A model generated the notes under the pieces. That model was not told where the DNA came from, searched no databases, and was given only the letters and a program-made list of their open reading frames with translations. Position numbers and translations under genes: made by a program. Below, piece by piece: positions 48,668-57,635 of a stretch of DNA of 64,000 nt. The first letter of the stretch is position 1; each line of letters starts with the position of its first letter. Location of the stretch: NCBI GenBank assembly GCA_022451925.1, contig JAKUNL010000002.1, positions 56,502 through 120,501 on the forward strand, read 5' to 3'. Origin of the DNA: Dehalococcoidia bacterium. Its GTDB lineage: Bacteria; Chloroflexota; Dehalococcoidia; Lucifugimonadales; UBA3495.

Positions 48668-49444
48668 CTACAATTTGGGCAGGACGTGGTCGTTGATGGC
48701 TACTGCTAGCCCGTCATTCTCTACAGAAGGCACTACGAAATCTGCAATAGATTTGACCTCTGGCGGCGCGTTGCCCATTGCCACACTTAGGCCACAGGCT
48801 TCCAACATCGGTAGGTCGTTGTAGCTGTCTCCCACTGCGACTATGTTACTTGGATTCACGCCTATGATTTCGCCTACCCGGCATATTCCGGCTGCCTTGT
48901 CCACTCCGGCCAAGGTGAAGTCCACAGCCCAAAGTCCGTTGTAGGGCAGCACAGCTTTCACGACATACATCTCTTTGTTACTGCTGAAATGGGCCATCAG
49001 GTAGTCAGCAGTTCTCTCATCAATGTCCAATGCAGAAATACGAATCAATTCCCAGTTGGGTACTTCGTCGAAGGTGCTGGCTGTGCCATTATCATGAGTG
49101 GCGACAAACGCTGTGCCCATTTGTCTGAGCTTAGTAATAACTAACTCGGCATTAGCGGGTCCCAACGGCGCGTTCCAGACCGACATCTTTCGTACTGGGT
49201 CAAGGATATTGGCGCCACCGTCGCAGAGTTGAGGAGTGGTCAAACCCAACTCCCTTGAGTAATTCAAGGCATCAGCCGGTTCACGCCCAGTGGCGATGAA
49301 AACAGATATCTTCTGGGACAGATGGATGATTGCTTCACTAACGGCTGGGGCAATCTTTTCATTGGGGCCGATGATAGTGCCATCCAAATCTAATGCAGCA
49401 GCCAGGATTGGTGTGTGGTGATAGTTCTGTGAATTGGTGGCCAT
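48668..49444 (-). CDS. HAD-superfamily Cof-type hydrolase
   Basis: AAALDLDGTIIGPNEKI, FIATGREPADAL, NIVAVGDSYNDLPMLEACGLSVAMGNAPPEVKSIADFV. Confidence 0.94.
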   Translation of the reverse strand: MATNSQNYHHTPILAAALDLDGTIIGPNEKIAPAVSEAIIHLSQKISVFIATGREPADALNYSRELGLTTPQLCDGGANILDPVRKMSVWNAPLGPANAELVITKLRQMGTAFVATHDNGTASTFDEVPNWELIRISALDIDERTADYLMAHFSSNKEMYVVKAVLPYNGLWAVDFTLAGVDKAAGICRVGEIIGVNPSNIVAVGDSYNDLPMLEACGLSVAMGNAPPEVKSIADFVVPSVENDGLAVAINDHVLPKL

Positions 49445-49930
49445 TGGTTCCTTTTGGAGTGGTTCCTTTCGCATAATTCTACATTATAGGAGTTAGGTAT
49501 CTGTATTATTAGCACCTAAGTTTTATGAATTACTATTTTAGTAATGTACAAGGTGGATAGCTTATTTAATACAGATTTGATTATTACTAGATCGTGGATA
49601 AAGACAATGTGATTGAGTGTGCGATTCTTAGCGGTATGATGCATGTGTTGAAGATAAATATCTTTTAATCCACGCAATCGTATTGTCTGGAAAGATAACA
49701 GCTAATTTTGAGATTGGTTGAATGTTACGGTTACTCATGACCGTTACAACAATGCACTCTGGTGTTGTTTCTAAACGATTCTTTTGGCGAGTATTGAGCT
49801 TCGATTCGGTTGACGCAGAAGGGAAGATTTGTTTTGTGTGGAATTTTGGATAATCTTTGGCTTATGGCTTATTTTGAATCATAAATTTTTTTTATGAATT
49901 GTTCTGGATTTGATTTCGGAGTCTGATAGG

Positions 49931-49973
49931 CAACAAAAAAGGCCCCCAGAGAACTCGGGGGCCTTTTTTGTTG
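49931..49973. terminator. strong terminator downstream of the VOC gene
   Basis: CAACAAAAAAGGCCCCC-AGAGAACTC-GGGGGCCTTTTTTGTTG: 17-bp perfect arms. Confidence 0.88.
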
Positions 49974-49989
49974 GTTTTTGAAATGCCTG

Positions 49990-50445
49990 TTATTTGAAGA
50001 TCAACTCAGTGTTCTTGCGATCTGGACTGCGCATTAGAGCCAGGCCCTCTTCGGGGGTGGCTGTGGCATTGCAATACAGCTCAATGCCATTACCTTCAGG
50101 GTCTTTGATATAGATGCTCTTGGTCATGCCGTGGTCTGTCGTTCGAATTTCACCTGTGTCGAAGTGATCTTGTAATTTGTGCCAGTAGTTGGTCAACTCT
50201 TCGAAGTCGGCGACCTCGATGGCCATGTGATTCAGTCCGACATCCCCATCGGCTGTGTTGGCGGCGCCTTCAGGTGCCTGGAAGATGGCCAAGTCGTGGT
50301 GTTGTTCGCCAGCGGTCAGGAAAGTTCCGAACCCAGGTCGTTCAAGGGCAATCTCAAATCCGATAACGTCTGTGTAGAACTTGGTGGCCGCAGTTAGGTC
50401 TTTGGCGTTGATGACCAGATGGCCGATTCTTGTGGGCTTAGGCAT
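49990..50445 (-). CDS. VOC-family (extradiol dioxygenase/glyoxalase-like) protein
   Basis: IGHLVINAKDLTAATKFYTDVIGFEIALERPGFGTFLTAG...VGLNHMAIEVADFEELTNYWHKL...IKDPEGNGIELYCN. Confidence 0.92.
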   Translation of the reverse strand: MPKPTRIGHLVINAKDLTAATKFYTDVIGFEIALERPGFGTFLTAGEQHHDLAIFQAPEGAANTADGDVGLNHMAIEVADFEELTNYWHKLQDHFDTGEIRTTDHGMTKSIYIKDPEGNGIELYCNATATPEEGLALMRSPDRKNTELIFK

Positions 50446-50597
50446 TATTTCTCTCCTACTTGTCCCCATAAATACGAGGTGGTTTGAATGAAACTTTGGA
50501 GTTAAGCCGCCTAGGATATTGATAATCTACGTTCCGAATACTATACCGTTTTAGGGTTAAAAATCCAAGAGGTGTACTTGGGCTGCTCAGTTTACGC

Positions 50598-52052
50598 TCA
50601 TCCTTCCCGTTCTAGGAAGCATTGGACCCGGTCGATGGCGTTGGTTTTGTCGTAACCCTGGTAGATGAGCATGGTGTTCCGCACTGGGTCTCCGCCAAAA
50701 AACCGCTCATATAATACTTGGCGACCGCCAAAGGCGCTGCAGGCCACGTCCCATGCAAGGTGGAAAAGACGTACGCGGTCTCGCGCTCCAGCGGTTTCAG
50801 TGGCTAGATATCGTTCCAATTCTGGGGCTATGGGGGCGTTGAAATCAGACTCTCCAGGTAGGACCATAAGACTGCTAGAGCCCAGTAATTGAACGATCTC
50901 TGTCATACGGGGATACATTTTGTTGGCGTAGATGGCTCTGGCTGCTGAGAGTGGCGCGAATGACGGGCACATCATTCCCCATTCATTCAATTTGGCATCG
51001 GCTTCCGCAGCCCTTACAGAGGCTTTCATCATCTCAAGATTCACTATAATCTCGCCAATCATCTCTTGGACGTGGGGCACCTCAGTTGATCCCAGGGTAT
51101 CGGTCATGAGGGAGGTTAACCCCAATATAAATTCGGTCTTAACCACTGTACGGTTGACCACTTGATGTCCGGTATGAGAGGTGGACTGGGTAGCTGATGC
51201 GAATTTGTTAGCCATATCTACGTCGCCGAGCAGAAAAACTCGCTCCCAAGGCACAAGTACGTTGTCGAAGAAAACTACGGCGTCCATTTCTTCAAACCTG
51301 GAGCCCAAAGGATGGTCAAAGTTGGAGCGCCCTTGGTCAAGACTCTCGCGGCACATGAATTTAACCCCTGAGGTGGCACAGGGGATGGCAAATGCGAAAG
51401 CTTGCTTTTGAGCCTCTTTGCCCAGTAAGTGGGTGCGTGTAGGATAGACGACAATCTCGTCTGATATGGGCCCCAACGTGGCTAGGATTCGACTGCCGTT
51501 AACCACGATACCGGCGTCGGTCTCTTTTATCACTGTCAGGGCAATCTGGTCTTCCAATCGGTCTAGAATGGAGGTGTTGCGTCTGCGCTGTAGGTTGACC
51601 AGCGTGTGTGTCATAGTGAGGTCATTTTCGCGGATATACTCATGATAGCGGAGTACATTGTCTTTGAATTGGGGTCGGTTGTCCGCGAAATAATCTGCGG
51701 ACCCAGCCCAGCCAGATATAGCGCAATTGAGGAAATCCGGTGTGCGGGCCATCATGCCGCAGCTCTCCCAAGCCCAATTGGTCATCATCTCCCTTCGCTT
51801 CTCAAGGTCATTAATAACCTTGGGGATGATAAATGATTGTCCAACCGGATCTCCTGACGCCGGAGAAGGGAAAGTCATCGCATCTTTAGTGTGTGGGTTG
51901 TGCTGCTGGTCGTATAGGGCGGCCAGGGATTTAACGCCGTTTTGGAAGGACGGGTGGGTGGTGACATCGCCTGCCTGTTTACCTCCGATCCATACCTCGG
52001 CAGGGTTTTTTGATAAACGGTCAATATACTGCTGCCCCGTTCGTGCGGGCAT
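50598..52052 (-). CDS. 4-hydroxyphenylacetate 3-hydroxylase (HpaB)-family flavin-dependent oxygenase
   Basis: ARTGQQYIDRLSKNPAEVWIGGKQAGDVTTHPSFQNGVKSLAALYDQQHNP, NDLTMTHTLVNLQRRRN, FFDNVLVPWERVFLLGDV, LERYLATETAGARDRVRLFHLAWDVACSAFGGRQVLYERFF. Confidence 0.93.
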   Translation of the reverse strand: MPARTGQQYIDRLSKNPAEVWIGGKQAGDVTTHPSFQNGVKSLAALYDQQHNPHTKDAMTFPSPASGDPVGQSFIIPKVINDLEKRREMMTNWAWESCGMMARTPDFLNCAISGWAGSADYFADNRPQFKDNVLRYHEYIRENDLTMTHTLVNLQRRRNTSILDRLEDQIALTVIKETDAGIVVNGSRILATLGPISDEIVVYPTRTHLLGKEAQKQAFAFAIPCATSGVKFMCRESLDQGRSNFDHPLGSRFEEMDAVVFFDNVLVPWERVFLLGDVDMANKFASATQSTSHTGHQVVNRTVVKTEFILGLTSLMTDTLGSTEVPHVQEMIGEIIVNLEMMKASVRAAEADAKLNEWGMMCPSFAPLSAARAIYANKMYPRMTEIVQLLGSSSLMVLPGESDFNAPIAPELERYLATETAGARDRVRLFHLAWDVACSAFGGRQVLYERFFGGDPVRNTMLIYQGYDKTNAIDRVQCFLEREG

Positions 52053-52290
52053 GTTGCAGGCTCCTAAGGCGATTTGGGCGAGTTTAGCAGTGGCCCTATA
52101 TGGTGTCAAAATTAGAAACCCGTATATTGATTGTCATGTCGACCTGTGGTCGTACTGGGATAGGATGGTGTGTTATGTTACCGGCTCCTTTATTTTCCTA
52201 ATATGACTGGGGGTGCAATCGATATTTGAATTAAAGACCATTGTTATGGCCCTAGGTGAAATCGATGATTGTATTTGGTAGGAGGTATGT

Positions 52291-53397
52291 ATGAAAGGTC
52301 GAGTAGTAGTTTGCAAGGAATACGGCAAACCTTTTGTAATTGAAGAATACGAAGTGCCAGAGCCGGCTCCAGGTGCAGTGATTCTACGCATGACTCAGGC
52401 TGGAGTGTGTGGTTCAGATCTTCACACTTGGCGCGGCGACCAGAACAATGTGAACTTGCCACTACCTCCAACTGGTCGTGCGATGGGTCATGAAGGTACT
52501 GGAGTAATTGAGATTCTAGGTGATGGAGTAGACACTGACTCAGCAGGAGCTCCGATTAAGAAGGGGGACAGGGTGATTTACGCTGCTGTCTTCCCGTGTT
52601 ACCACTGTCGCCAATGCCTGAAGGGCAATACTAACTGGTGCATGAATCGGAATTACCCGGCCGCTGGTGTGTGGCCTTATTTTGTAGCCACCTACTCTGA
52701 TTACTTGTACCTCCCCGATCGCCACCCGTTTTTCAAAGTCCCAGACGAATTGGATGAGAACATCTTGGGTCCGGTGAACTGCGCCATGGGTACCGTTACT
52801 ACTGGGCTTATCCGCGCTCAAGCTGGAGAAGGTGATTACGTGGTTATCCAGGGAGCAGGTGGGCTTGGTATCCACGCCACAGCCATGGCAAAAGAGATGG
52901 GTGCCGACCGAGTGATTGTGATGGACCGCCTGGAGAACAGGCTGCAGTTGGCCGAGGAGTTCGGAGCAGATCACACGATAAATATTGAAGAGTTCAATAC
53001 TCGGGAGACTCGGCTTCGCCGAGTGAGGGAATTGACCGACGATCGGGGAGCCGACGTGGTGATGGAGTTAGTTGGGCGTGCTGAACTGCTATCTGAAGGT
53101 ATCGACATGCTGAGCAATGGCGGCACTTTTGTCGAGATCGGAGATATCGTACGAGGCAAAGAAGTGTCCATAGACCCTTCCAAACTGCTCACTGGCAAGA
53201 ATATCGTTGGTTCGCTTATGTATAAGCCAGAATTGTTGCCCAGGTTGCTTAACTTCCTAGTTCGCAAAAAAGACAGCCTTCCTTTTGAGAAAATTGTTTC
53301 CCATACCTTCCCTCTGGCTGACGTCAACGATGCCTTCGCCCAAGCGGAATGGGACCAAAGTCAGACTCCCATCACTAGGGCAATGCTGGTCCCATAG
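52291..53397 (+). CDS. zinc-dependent alcohol dehydrogenase (MDR superfamily)
   Basis: AGVCGSDLHTWRGDQ, GHEGTGVIEILGDGVD, KKGDRVIYAAVFPCYHCRQCLKGNTNWC, VVIQGAGGLGIHATAMAKEMGADRVIVMD. Confidence 0.94.
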   Translation: MKGRVVVCKEYGKPFVIEEYEVPEPAPGAVILRMTQAGVCGSDLHTWRGDQNNVNLPLPPTGRAMGHEGTGVIEILGDGVDTDSAGAPIKKGDRVIYAAVFPCYHCRQCLKGNTNWCMNRNYPAAGVWPYFVATYSDYLYLPDRHPFFKVPDELDENILGPVNCAMGTVTTGLIRAQAGEGDYVVIQGAGGLGIHATAMAKEMGADRVIVMDRLENRLQLAEEFGADHTINIEEFNTRETRLRRVRELTDDRGADVVMELVGRAELLSEGIDMLSNGGTFVEIGDIVRGKEVSIDPSKLLTGKNIVGSLMYKPELLPRLLNFLVRKKDSLPFEKIVSHTFPLADVNDAFAQAEWDQSQTPITRAMLVP

Positions 53398-53433
53398 TCA
53401 GGTATGTAGGTACAACTTATTAGAGGAACGGCA

Positions 53434-54660
53434 ATGGTAGCAAACGAAAAACAGCTTTCGGAAATTATCGAACCTAGGACAGAATTGGTTGAGGCGGCAA
53501 AAAAGGCGGCTGTTAAGATTGCTGGGCGGGCTAAGGAGACCGACCAATCACGCAGAGTGCCCTTAGAGAACATCCAAGATCTTCATGATGCAGGGTTGCT
53601 GACCGTCGCTATTCCAAAGGAAAACGGAGGTACCGAGGCTGACTTGGTGACCCAAGTGGCCCTCTACGAACTCATCGGCGGGGCTTGCGCGTCCACGGCC
53701 TGGATCATGGGTAACCACTCTGTGCTCTGTACTCGCGCCATGGGGCTTATGGGTGAGGATGCAAACTGGCTAATCAAAGATGTGGTGGAAAACGGTTCCC
53801 TAATCTCCCATGCTGCCATCCCTGGAGGAGATACCAAGCCTGCACCAGGCGGATTCGTTTCATCTGGTCGCTGGCCATTTGTCAGTGGCTCCAGTATCTC
53901 CACCTGGATGTTTCTTAGCACTATGGTCCCTGGTCCATCTCCCACATGGAAGGGTTCGGGAACGCCCCCTGCTTATAATCGCTGGATAATCATTCCCACT
54001 AGCCAACCTGGTTTGGTTATAGACGAAACATGGATGGCAATGGCTGGCAGAGGTTCAATGAGCCACGACGTGGTTTTGGACAACGTATTTGTTCCTGAGG
54101 ATATGACGCCGGTGGATAACCGTCCCTTAGGTCATGAACCGTGGTTGCCTAACGGACCGTATGCCTTGAAAGTTCCGACTAAGGCCCGAGTTTGGATGTC
54201 CGGAATGATGTTGGGTGTTGCCCAAGCAGCCATAGATGAGACCATCGAGTTTGGTAAAGCTCGCAGTATGACGTTGGGCGGCAAACCTAGAGGCAGTATG
54301 CCGGGGAATCAGTTCGCAGTGGCGGATGCCGCAATGTTCATCGAAGCTGGCCGTGCGCTGTTGATACAAGAAGTCCGAAAAATCACGGTTAAAGCAATGA
54401 ACGGAGAGGAATTTATGCCCGAAGACGCCGCCCGAGTGGAAATGGCCGGATTGGTTGCTAGAGAAAACGCCCAAAAAGCTGTGGATAGACTTTTTGCAGT
54501 AAGGGGTGCTCACGGCCTCTACGAGACAGATACATTCGAGCGTTATTACCGTGACGTCCGCATGGGCACTCTACACGCAGTAAGCGCCCCTGATTTGGTG
54601 CGGGAACAACTTGGGAAACACCTCCTCGATATCCCACTGGATGTTGAACCACGCTGGTGA
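53434..54660 (+). CDS. acyl-CoA dehydrogenase-fold flavoprotein (possibly a group D flavin monooxygenase)
   Basis: LQDLHDAGLLTVAIPKENGGTEADLVTQVALYELIGGACASTAWIMGNHSV; C-terminal AVRGAHGLYETDTFERYYRDVRMGTLHAVSAPDLVREQLGKHLL. Confidence 0.9.
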   Translation: MVANEKQLSEIIEPRTELVEAAKKAAVKIAGRAKETDQSRRVPLENIQDLHDAGLLTVAIPKENGGTEADLVTQVALYELIGGACASTAWIMGNHSVLCTRAMGLMGEDANWLIKDVVENGSLISHAAIPGGDTKPAPGGFVSSGRWPFVSGSSISTWMFLSTMVPGPSPTWKGSGTPPAYNRWIIIPTSQPGLVIDETWMAMAGRGSMSHDVVLDNVFVPEDMTPVDNRPLGHEPWLPNGPYALKVPTKARVWMSGMMLGVAQAAIDETIEFGKARSMTLGGKPRGSMPGNQFAVADAAMFIEAGRALLIQEVRKITVKAMNGEEFMPEDAARVEMAGLVARENAQKAVDRLFAVRGAHGLYETDTFERYYRDVRMGTLHAVSAPDLVREQLGKHLLDIPLDVEPRW

Positions 54661-54915
54661 TAGAGAAACCGATCGATCAGATCAAGTCTTTACGCTCGAT
54701 GATATGTTGGCGAATCCATTATCGATGGAGACAAGAAGAGATAGATGTTTAGATGGTTGGAATCAAAATTAATTTTGTGACTCAGAGGATAATATACGGC
54801 TTTAGAATCTTTATCTGAGATTGGGAAGAGTTGGAGACGGGTAATCAAACGGCAGATGTACGAGTATCTTATAGCGTAAGTCTAGCGATATTTAGAGAAA
54901 TTAGTAGGATATAGG

Positions 54916-54945
54916 AAGCCCTGCTCTACTGAGCAGGGCTTTTTG
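54916..54945. terminator. terminator between convergent genes
   Basis: AAGCCCTGCTC-TACT-GAGCAGGGCTTTTT. Confidence 0.85.
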
Positions 54946-54984
54946 CGGTAGTTATTTAAAACCGAACTAGGGTCGTGGTGATAG

Positions 54985-55128
54985 TTAGTCTGAGGAGGGA
55001 AGTTTCCGGGGTTCCTGAATATCCATGGGTTTTTCGCAGCAGTCTATCTCGCCATCGCCGCTCTTGGTGCAGAGTACTCCGCTGCCACAGGTCTCACAGA
55101 CATATCGTTTACCTAATTGGTTGGCCAT
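54985..55128 (-). CDS. desulforedoxin-like zinc/iron-ribbon mini-protein, 47 aa (absent from supplied ORF track)
   Basis: MANQLGKRYVCETCGSGVLCTKSGDGEIDCCEKPMDIQEPRKLPSSD*: CxxC...CC spacing of desulforedoxin; GGAGG RBS just upstream (CCGGAGGACGACCAAATG). Confidence 0.85.
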   Translation of the reverse strand: MANQLGKRYVCETCGSGVLCTKSGDGEIDCCEKPMDIQEPRKLPSSD

Positions 55129-55176
55129 TTGGTCGTCCTCCGGGAAAACTTTTAAAGTGTGATGCGGGCGGTCTGA

Positions 55177-55293
55177 TTACTTGAGTTCCATGGGGATCTG
55201 GCAGCAGGTGATAACTCCATCTCCGCCTTTGGTAACAATGAACTCGGAAGCGCACTTGCTGCATACATATCGTTTGCCAGTCTGATTAGCCAA
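55177..55293 (-). CDS. desulforedoxin-like mini-protein, 38 aa, TTG start (absent from supplied ORF track)
   Basis: (M)ANQTGKRYVCSKCASEFIVTKGGDGVITCCQIPMELK*: paralogue of the 54985-55128 gene; GGAG 8 nt before the TTG. Confidence 0.8.
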   Translation of the reverse strand: MANQTGKRYVCSKCASEFIVTKGGDGVITCCQIPMELK

Positions 55294-55400
55294 CTGTTTA
55301 GCTCCATATATCGGACGTTATTATGTTGCCTTTGAGCGTGTTGCGATTATAGCTATACAGGTTCGGTGATTCAACTTAACCTGGTGTAATTGGAAAGTAG

Positions 55401-55862
55401 TCAGGATTTGTCTGGGTCTTGTTTTTCAACGAACCGAACCAGAAATTTGGCTTCGCCCAAGGGAATTCCATCAAATAGGATCGCAGCGGAATGGACTCCT
55501 GGTGCCTGGACGGGAATACGGAAGGTTTTTATCCAACGTTGGAAGAGAATTCCATCGTCCCATTCCACTTTCTGAGCTGGAGGCGTGTCTAGCGGGATAC
55601 CAGGGGTTTTCAGGGTTACGAATAGGTGGTGGTCACCGGGAGTCACTCCGCCGATGCAAAATGCAAGATTGTAATCAACGTTGGTGAGTACTGGGCTCTC
55701 CTGTTCGGATGAACCGTCTGGTTCGGGTATGTCTAGAAGGTCAACGATACCCTTTAGGGTCAGGTCGCCATTTTCTTCTTCAGCGGTGTCCTGGCAGAAG
55801 AGCGCATATTTTAAAAAGGGCACGGTGGCTTCATCGGCCAAGTTTGAGCCTCCAATAGGCAA
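55401..55862 (-). CDS. DUF6941-like protein
   Basis: VPFLKYALFCQDTAEEENGDLTLKGIVDLLDIPEPDG...NYNLAFCIGG-like block VDYNLAFCIGGVTPGDHHLFVTLKTPGI. Confidence 0.65.
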   Translation of the reverse strand: MPIGGSNLADEATVPFLKYALFCQDTAEEENGDLTLKGIVDLLDIPEPDGSSEQESPVLTNVDYNLAFCIGGVTPGDHHLFVTLKTPGIPLDTPPAQKVEWDDGILFQRWIKTFRIPVQAPGVHSAAILFDGIPLGEAKFLVRFVEKQDPDKS

Positions 55863-56021
55863 GGTTATTAATTATCAGGTATTCGAAAATCGAACGAACA
55901 ATTTTATCATGGCGACAGATAACGGAATACGTCGAGACGCTATGGCTTTTAGTATCCCATTGCCAACTGCGTTTAATATTGAGAAACTAGGCACGTGATA
56001 TTAAGTTCGGGGGTGGCCGAA

Positions 56022-56666
56022 ATGGCATCCACTCGTGGAACACAACTAACTCAAGAAAAATTCGTTCAAGGTATGACCACCCAGCAGTACATCGACCAAA
56101 TTAAGGTTAATAAAGATCCTTTCGTATCTATTTATGAAACGGTTCAGGTTCCCTTGGAATCATTGAACCTGTTCAATGCCTTGAGCGAGCCCATTAAGTT
56201 GGCCGTATTTACTGCCGATTGGTGCGGAGACGCCATGAGCACTACCCCAGTTATTTTGAAACTGGCGGACAAGGCTCCTAATATAATCCTTCAGGTGTTC
56301 AACCGGGACGACGAATTAGAGTTGAGCAATAGCCTGTTGCCTGAACACCGGGCTGGCACGGTGCCCATCTTTGTTGTCATGGACCAAGATATGAACCAGA
56401 AGGTTCGCTTTATCGAGACTGCCAATAGCCTGGTGCCGAGCATTGATGCTATGGACGAAGTCATTAATAGGGAAACTTCAGGGATGGATGAAGCTGAGGC
56501 ACGGAGAGCCAAGCGAGGACGGCGCAACGCATACAGAGTTGAGCATGCCCAGGACTGGGGGGAAGTTATTCTTAAAGAATTTAGCGGTTTGGTTTCTGAA
56601 GCTTTGTCGGGGGACCAACCAGACTTGCCCCTTCAGGGAGGTACCAAGTGGCCGCCAGAGGATTAA
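56022..56666 (+). CDS. thioredoxin-fold protein with WCGDA active-site loop
   Basis: IKLAVFTADWCGDAMSTTPVILKLADKAPNIILQVFNRDD...RAGTVPIFVVMDQ. Confidence 0.85.
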   Translation: MASTRGTQLTQEKFVQGMTTQQYIDQIKVNKDPFVSIYETVQVPLESLNLFNALSEPIKLAVFTADWCGDAMSTTPVILKLADKAPNIILQVFNRDDELELSNSLLPEHRAGTVPIFVVMDQDMNQKVRFIETANSLVPSIDAMDEVINRETSGMDEAEARRAKRGRRNAYRVEHAQDWGEVILKEFSGLVSEALSGDQPDLPLQGGTKWPPED

Positions 56667-56768
56667 CTGCTTGCACCTAACTAATTTCTAGTGCAGGCGG
56701 ATTACGTATTATCCTAATCTTTATTGCTGTGTGATCTATCACTGGTAAACTATTCTGCGAGTAGGGTG

Positions 56769-57074
56769 ATGGCTGAAGAACTAATAGGAATGGAAGATAT
56801 GGAGGCGATTTTCGAGGTGACAGACTCCTTGGGAATCCACCGCGAGTCCGTACGTGTCGAACTCACGAAAGAAGACCCCGGATCCATCCAAAGGGTGGCT
56901 GACGGGATGGTTGAAATCACGTTGCCCGTCAATGAAAGCGCTGAGGTCTTCTGCCGCAAGTTGCGTATTGATCTGGAGGCGATGGGTTTTGAGGCCCCCG
57001 ATTCCATGCTTAACTATGACGACGATGAAGATGACGATGACCCCCGTCCCCCGTCGCCCCAACGACTTCGTTAG
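56769..57074 (+). CDS. hypothetical protein with acidic/Pro-rich C-terminus
   Basis: MAEELIGMEDMEAIFEVTDSLGIHRESVRVELTKEDPGS...NYDDDEDDDDPRPPSPQRLR. It is the longest + ORF between two assigned genes; strand is supported by codon-like composition only. Confidence 0.55.
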   Translation: MAEELIGMEDMEAIFEVTDSLGIHRESVRVELTKEDPGSIQRVADGMVEITLPVNESAEVFCRKLRIDLEAMGFEAPDSMLNYDDDEDDDDPRPPSPQRLR

Positions 57075-57089
57075 ACCAAATGAGTAAGC

Positions 57090-57614
57090 CTAATAACCCG
57101 CTTCACGCCACTCAAAAGCCAAGTTGGCGTAGCGTACGAAGACGGCCCCTCCAGGGGCTGCCATCGGCCCGTTGGCAGCCAGTAAAGCTATGCTGTGCTG
57201 CTCCCCGGGTGTGACCTCCTCAGTCATCAAAACACGTTGGGGAACGTTGAACCCCTGTACTGCTCCGCGGTGGCGGTCGCATACCCCGTCAATCCAAAGT
57301 TCCCCGTAGTCGTCGATACAGGTCTCAAATTGGACTCTTACCCCGGCAGTAGGGTGACCGTCCACCGTTTCCGGGAACGTTACGTTGATTCGGTACCAGA
57401 CGAATGAGAACCCGTGGCTGATCCACTTTGCCAGATCGGTGCAGATCTCCCAGTTTGAGTCATCGTACTCCGCTAGTCGAGCAGGAGACCCTTCAATTTG
57501 GGATACCAAACCCTCGTTGGGTTCGCCGGGTACCAGACCCTGGGCGAATTTCCATTGGCCCTTGACGGCGGCTAGTCCGCTTTCTGTATTGAGGTCAATC
57601 ACTGCTCTAGGCAT
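57090..57614 (-). CDS. galactose-binding (jelly-roll) domain-like protein
   Basis: LAAVKGQWKFAQG...YDDSNWEICTDLAKWISHGFSFVWYRINVTFPETVDGHPTAGVRVQFETCIDDYGELWIDG: resembles glycoside hydrolase family 2 sugar-binding modules. Confidence 0.65.
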   Translation of the reverse strand: MPRAVIDLNTESGLAAVKGQWKFAQGLVPGEPNEGLVSQIEGSPARLAEYDDSNWEICTDLAKWISHGFSFVWYRINVTFPETVDGHPTAGVRVQFETCIDDYGELWIDGVCDRHRGAVQGFNVPQRVLMTEEVTPGEQHSIALLAANGPMAAPGGAVFVRYANLAFEWREAGY

Positions 57615-57635
57615 GTCTTCTCCAGTATTTGTTGA

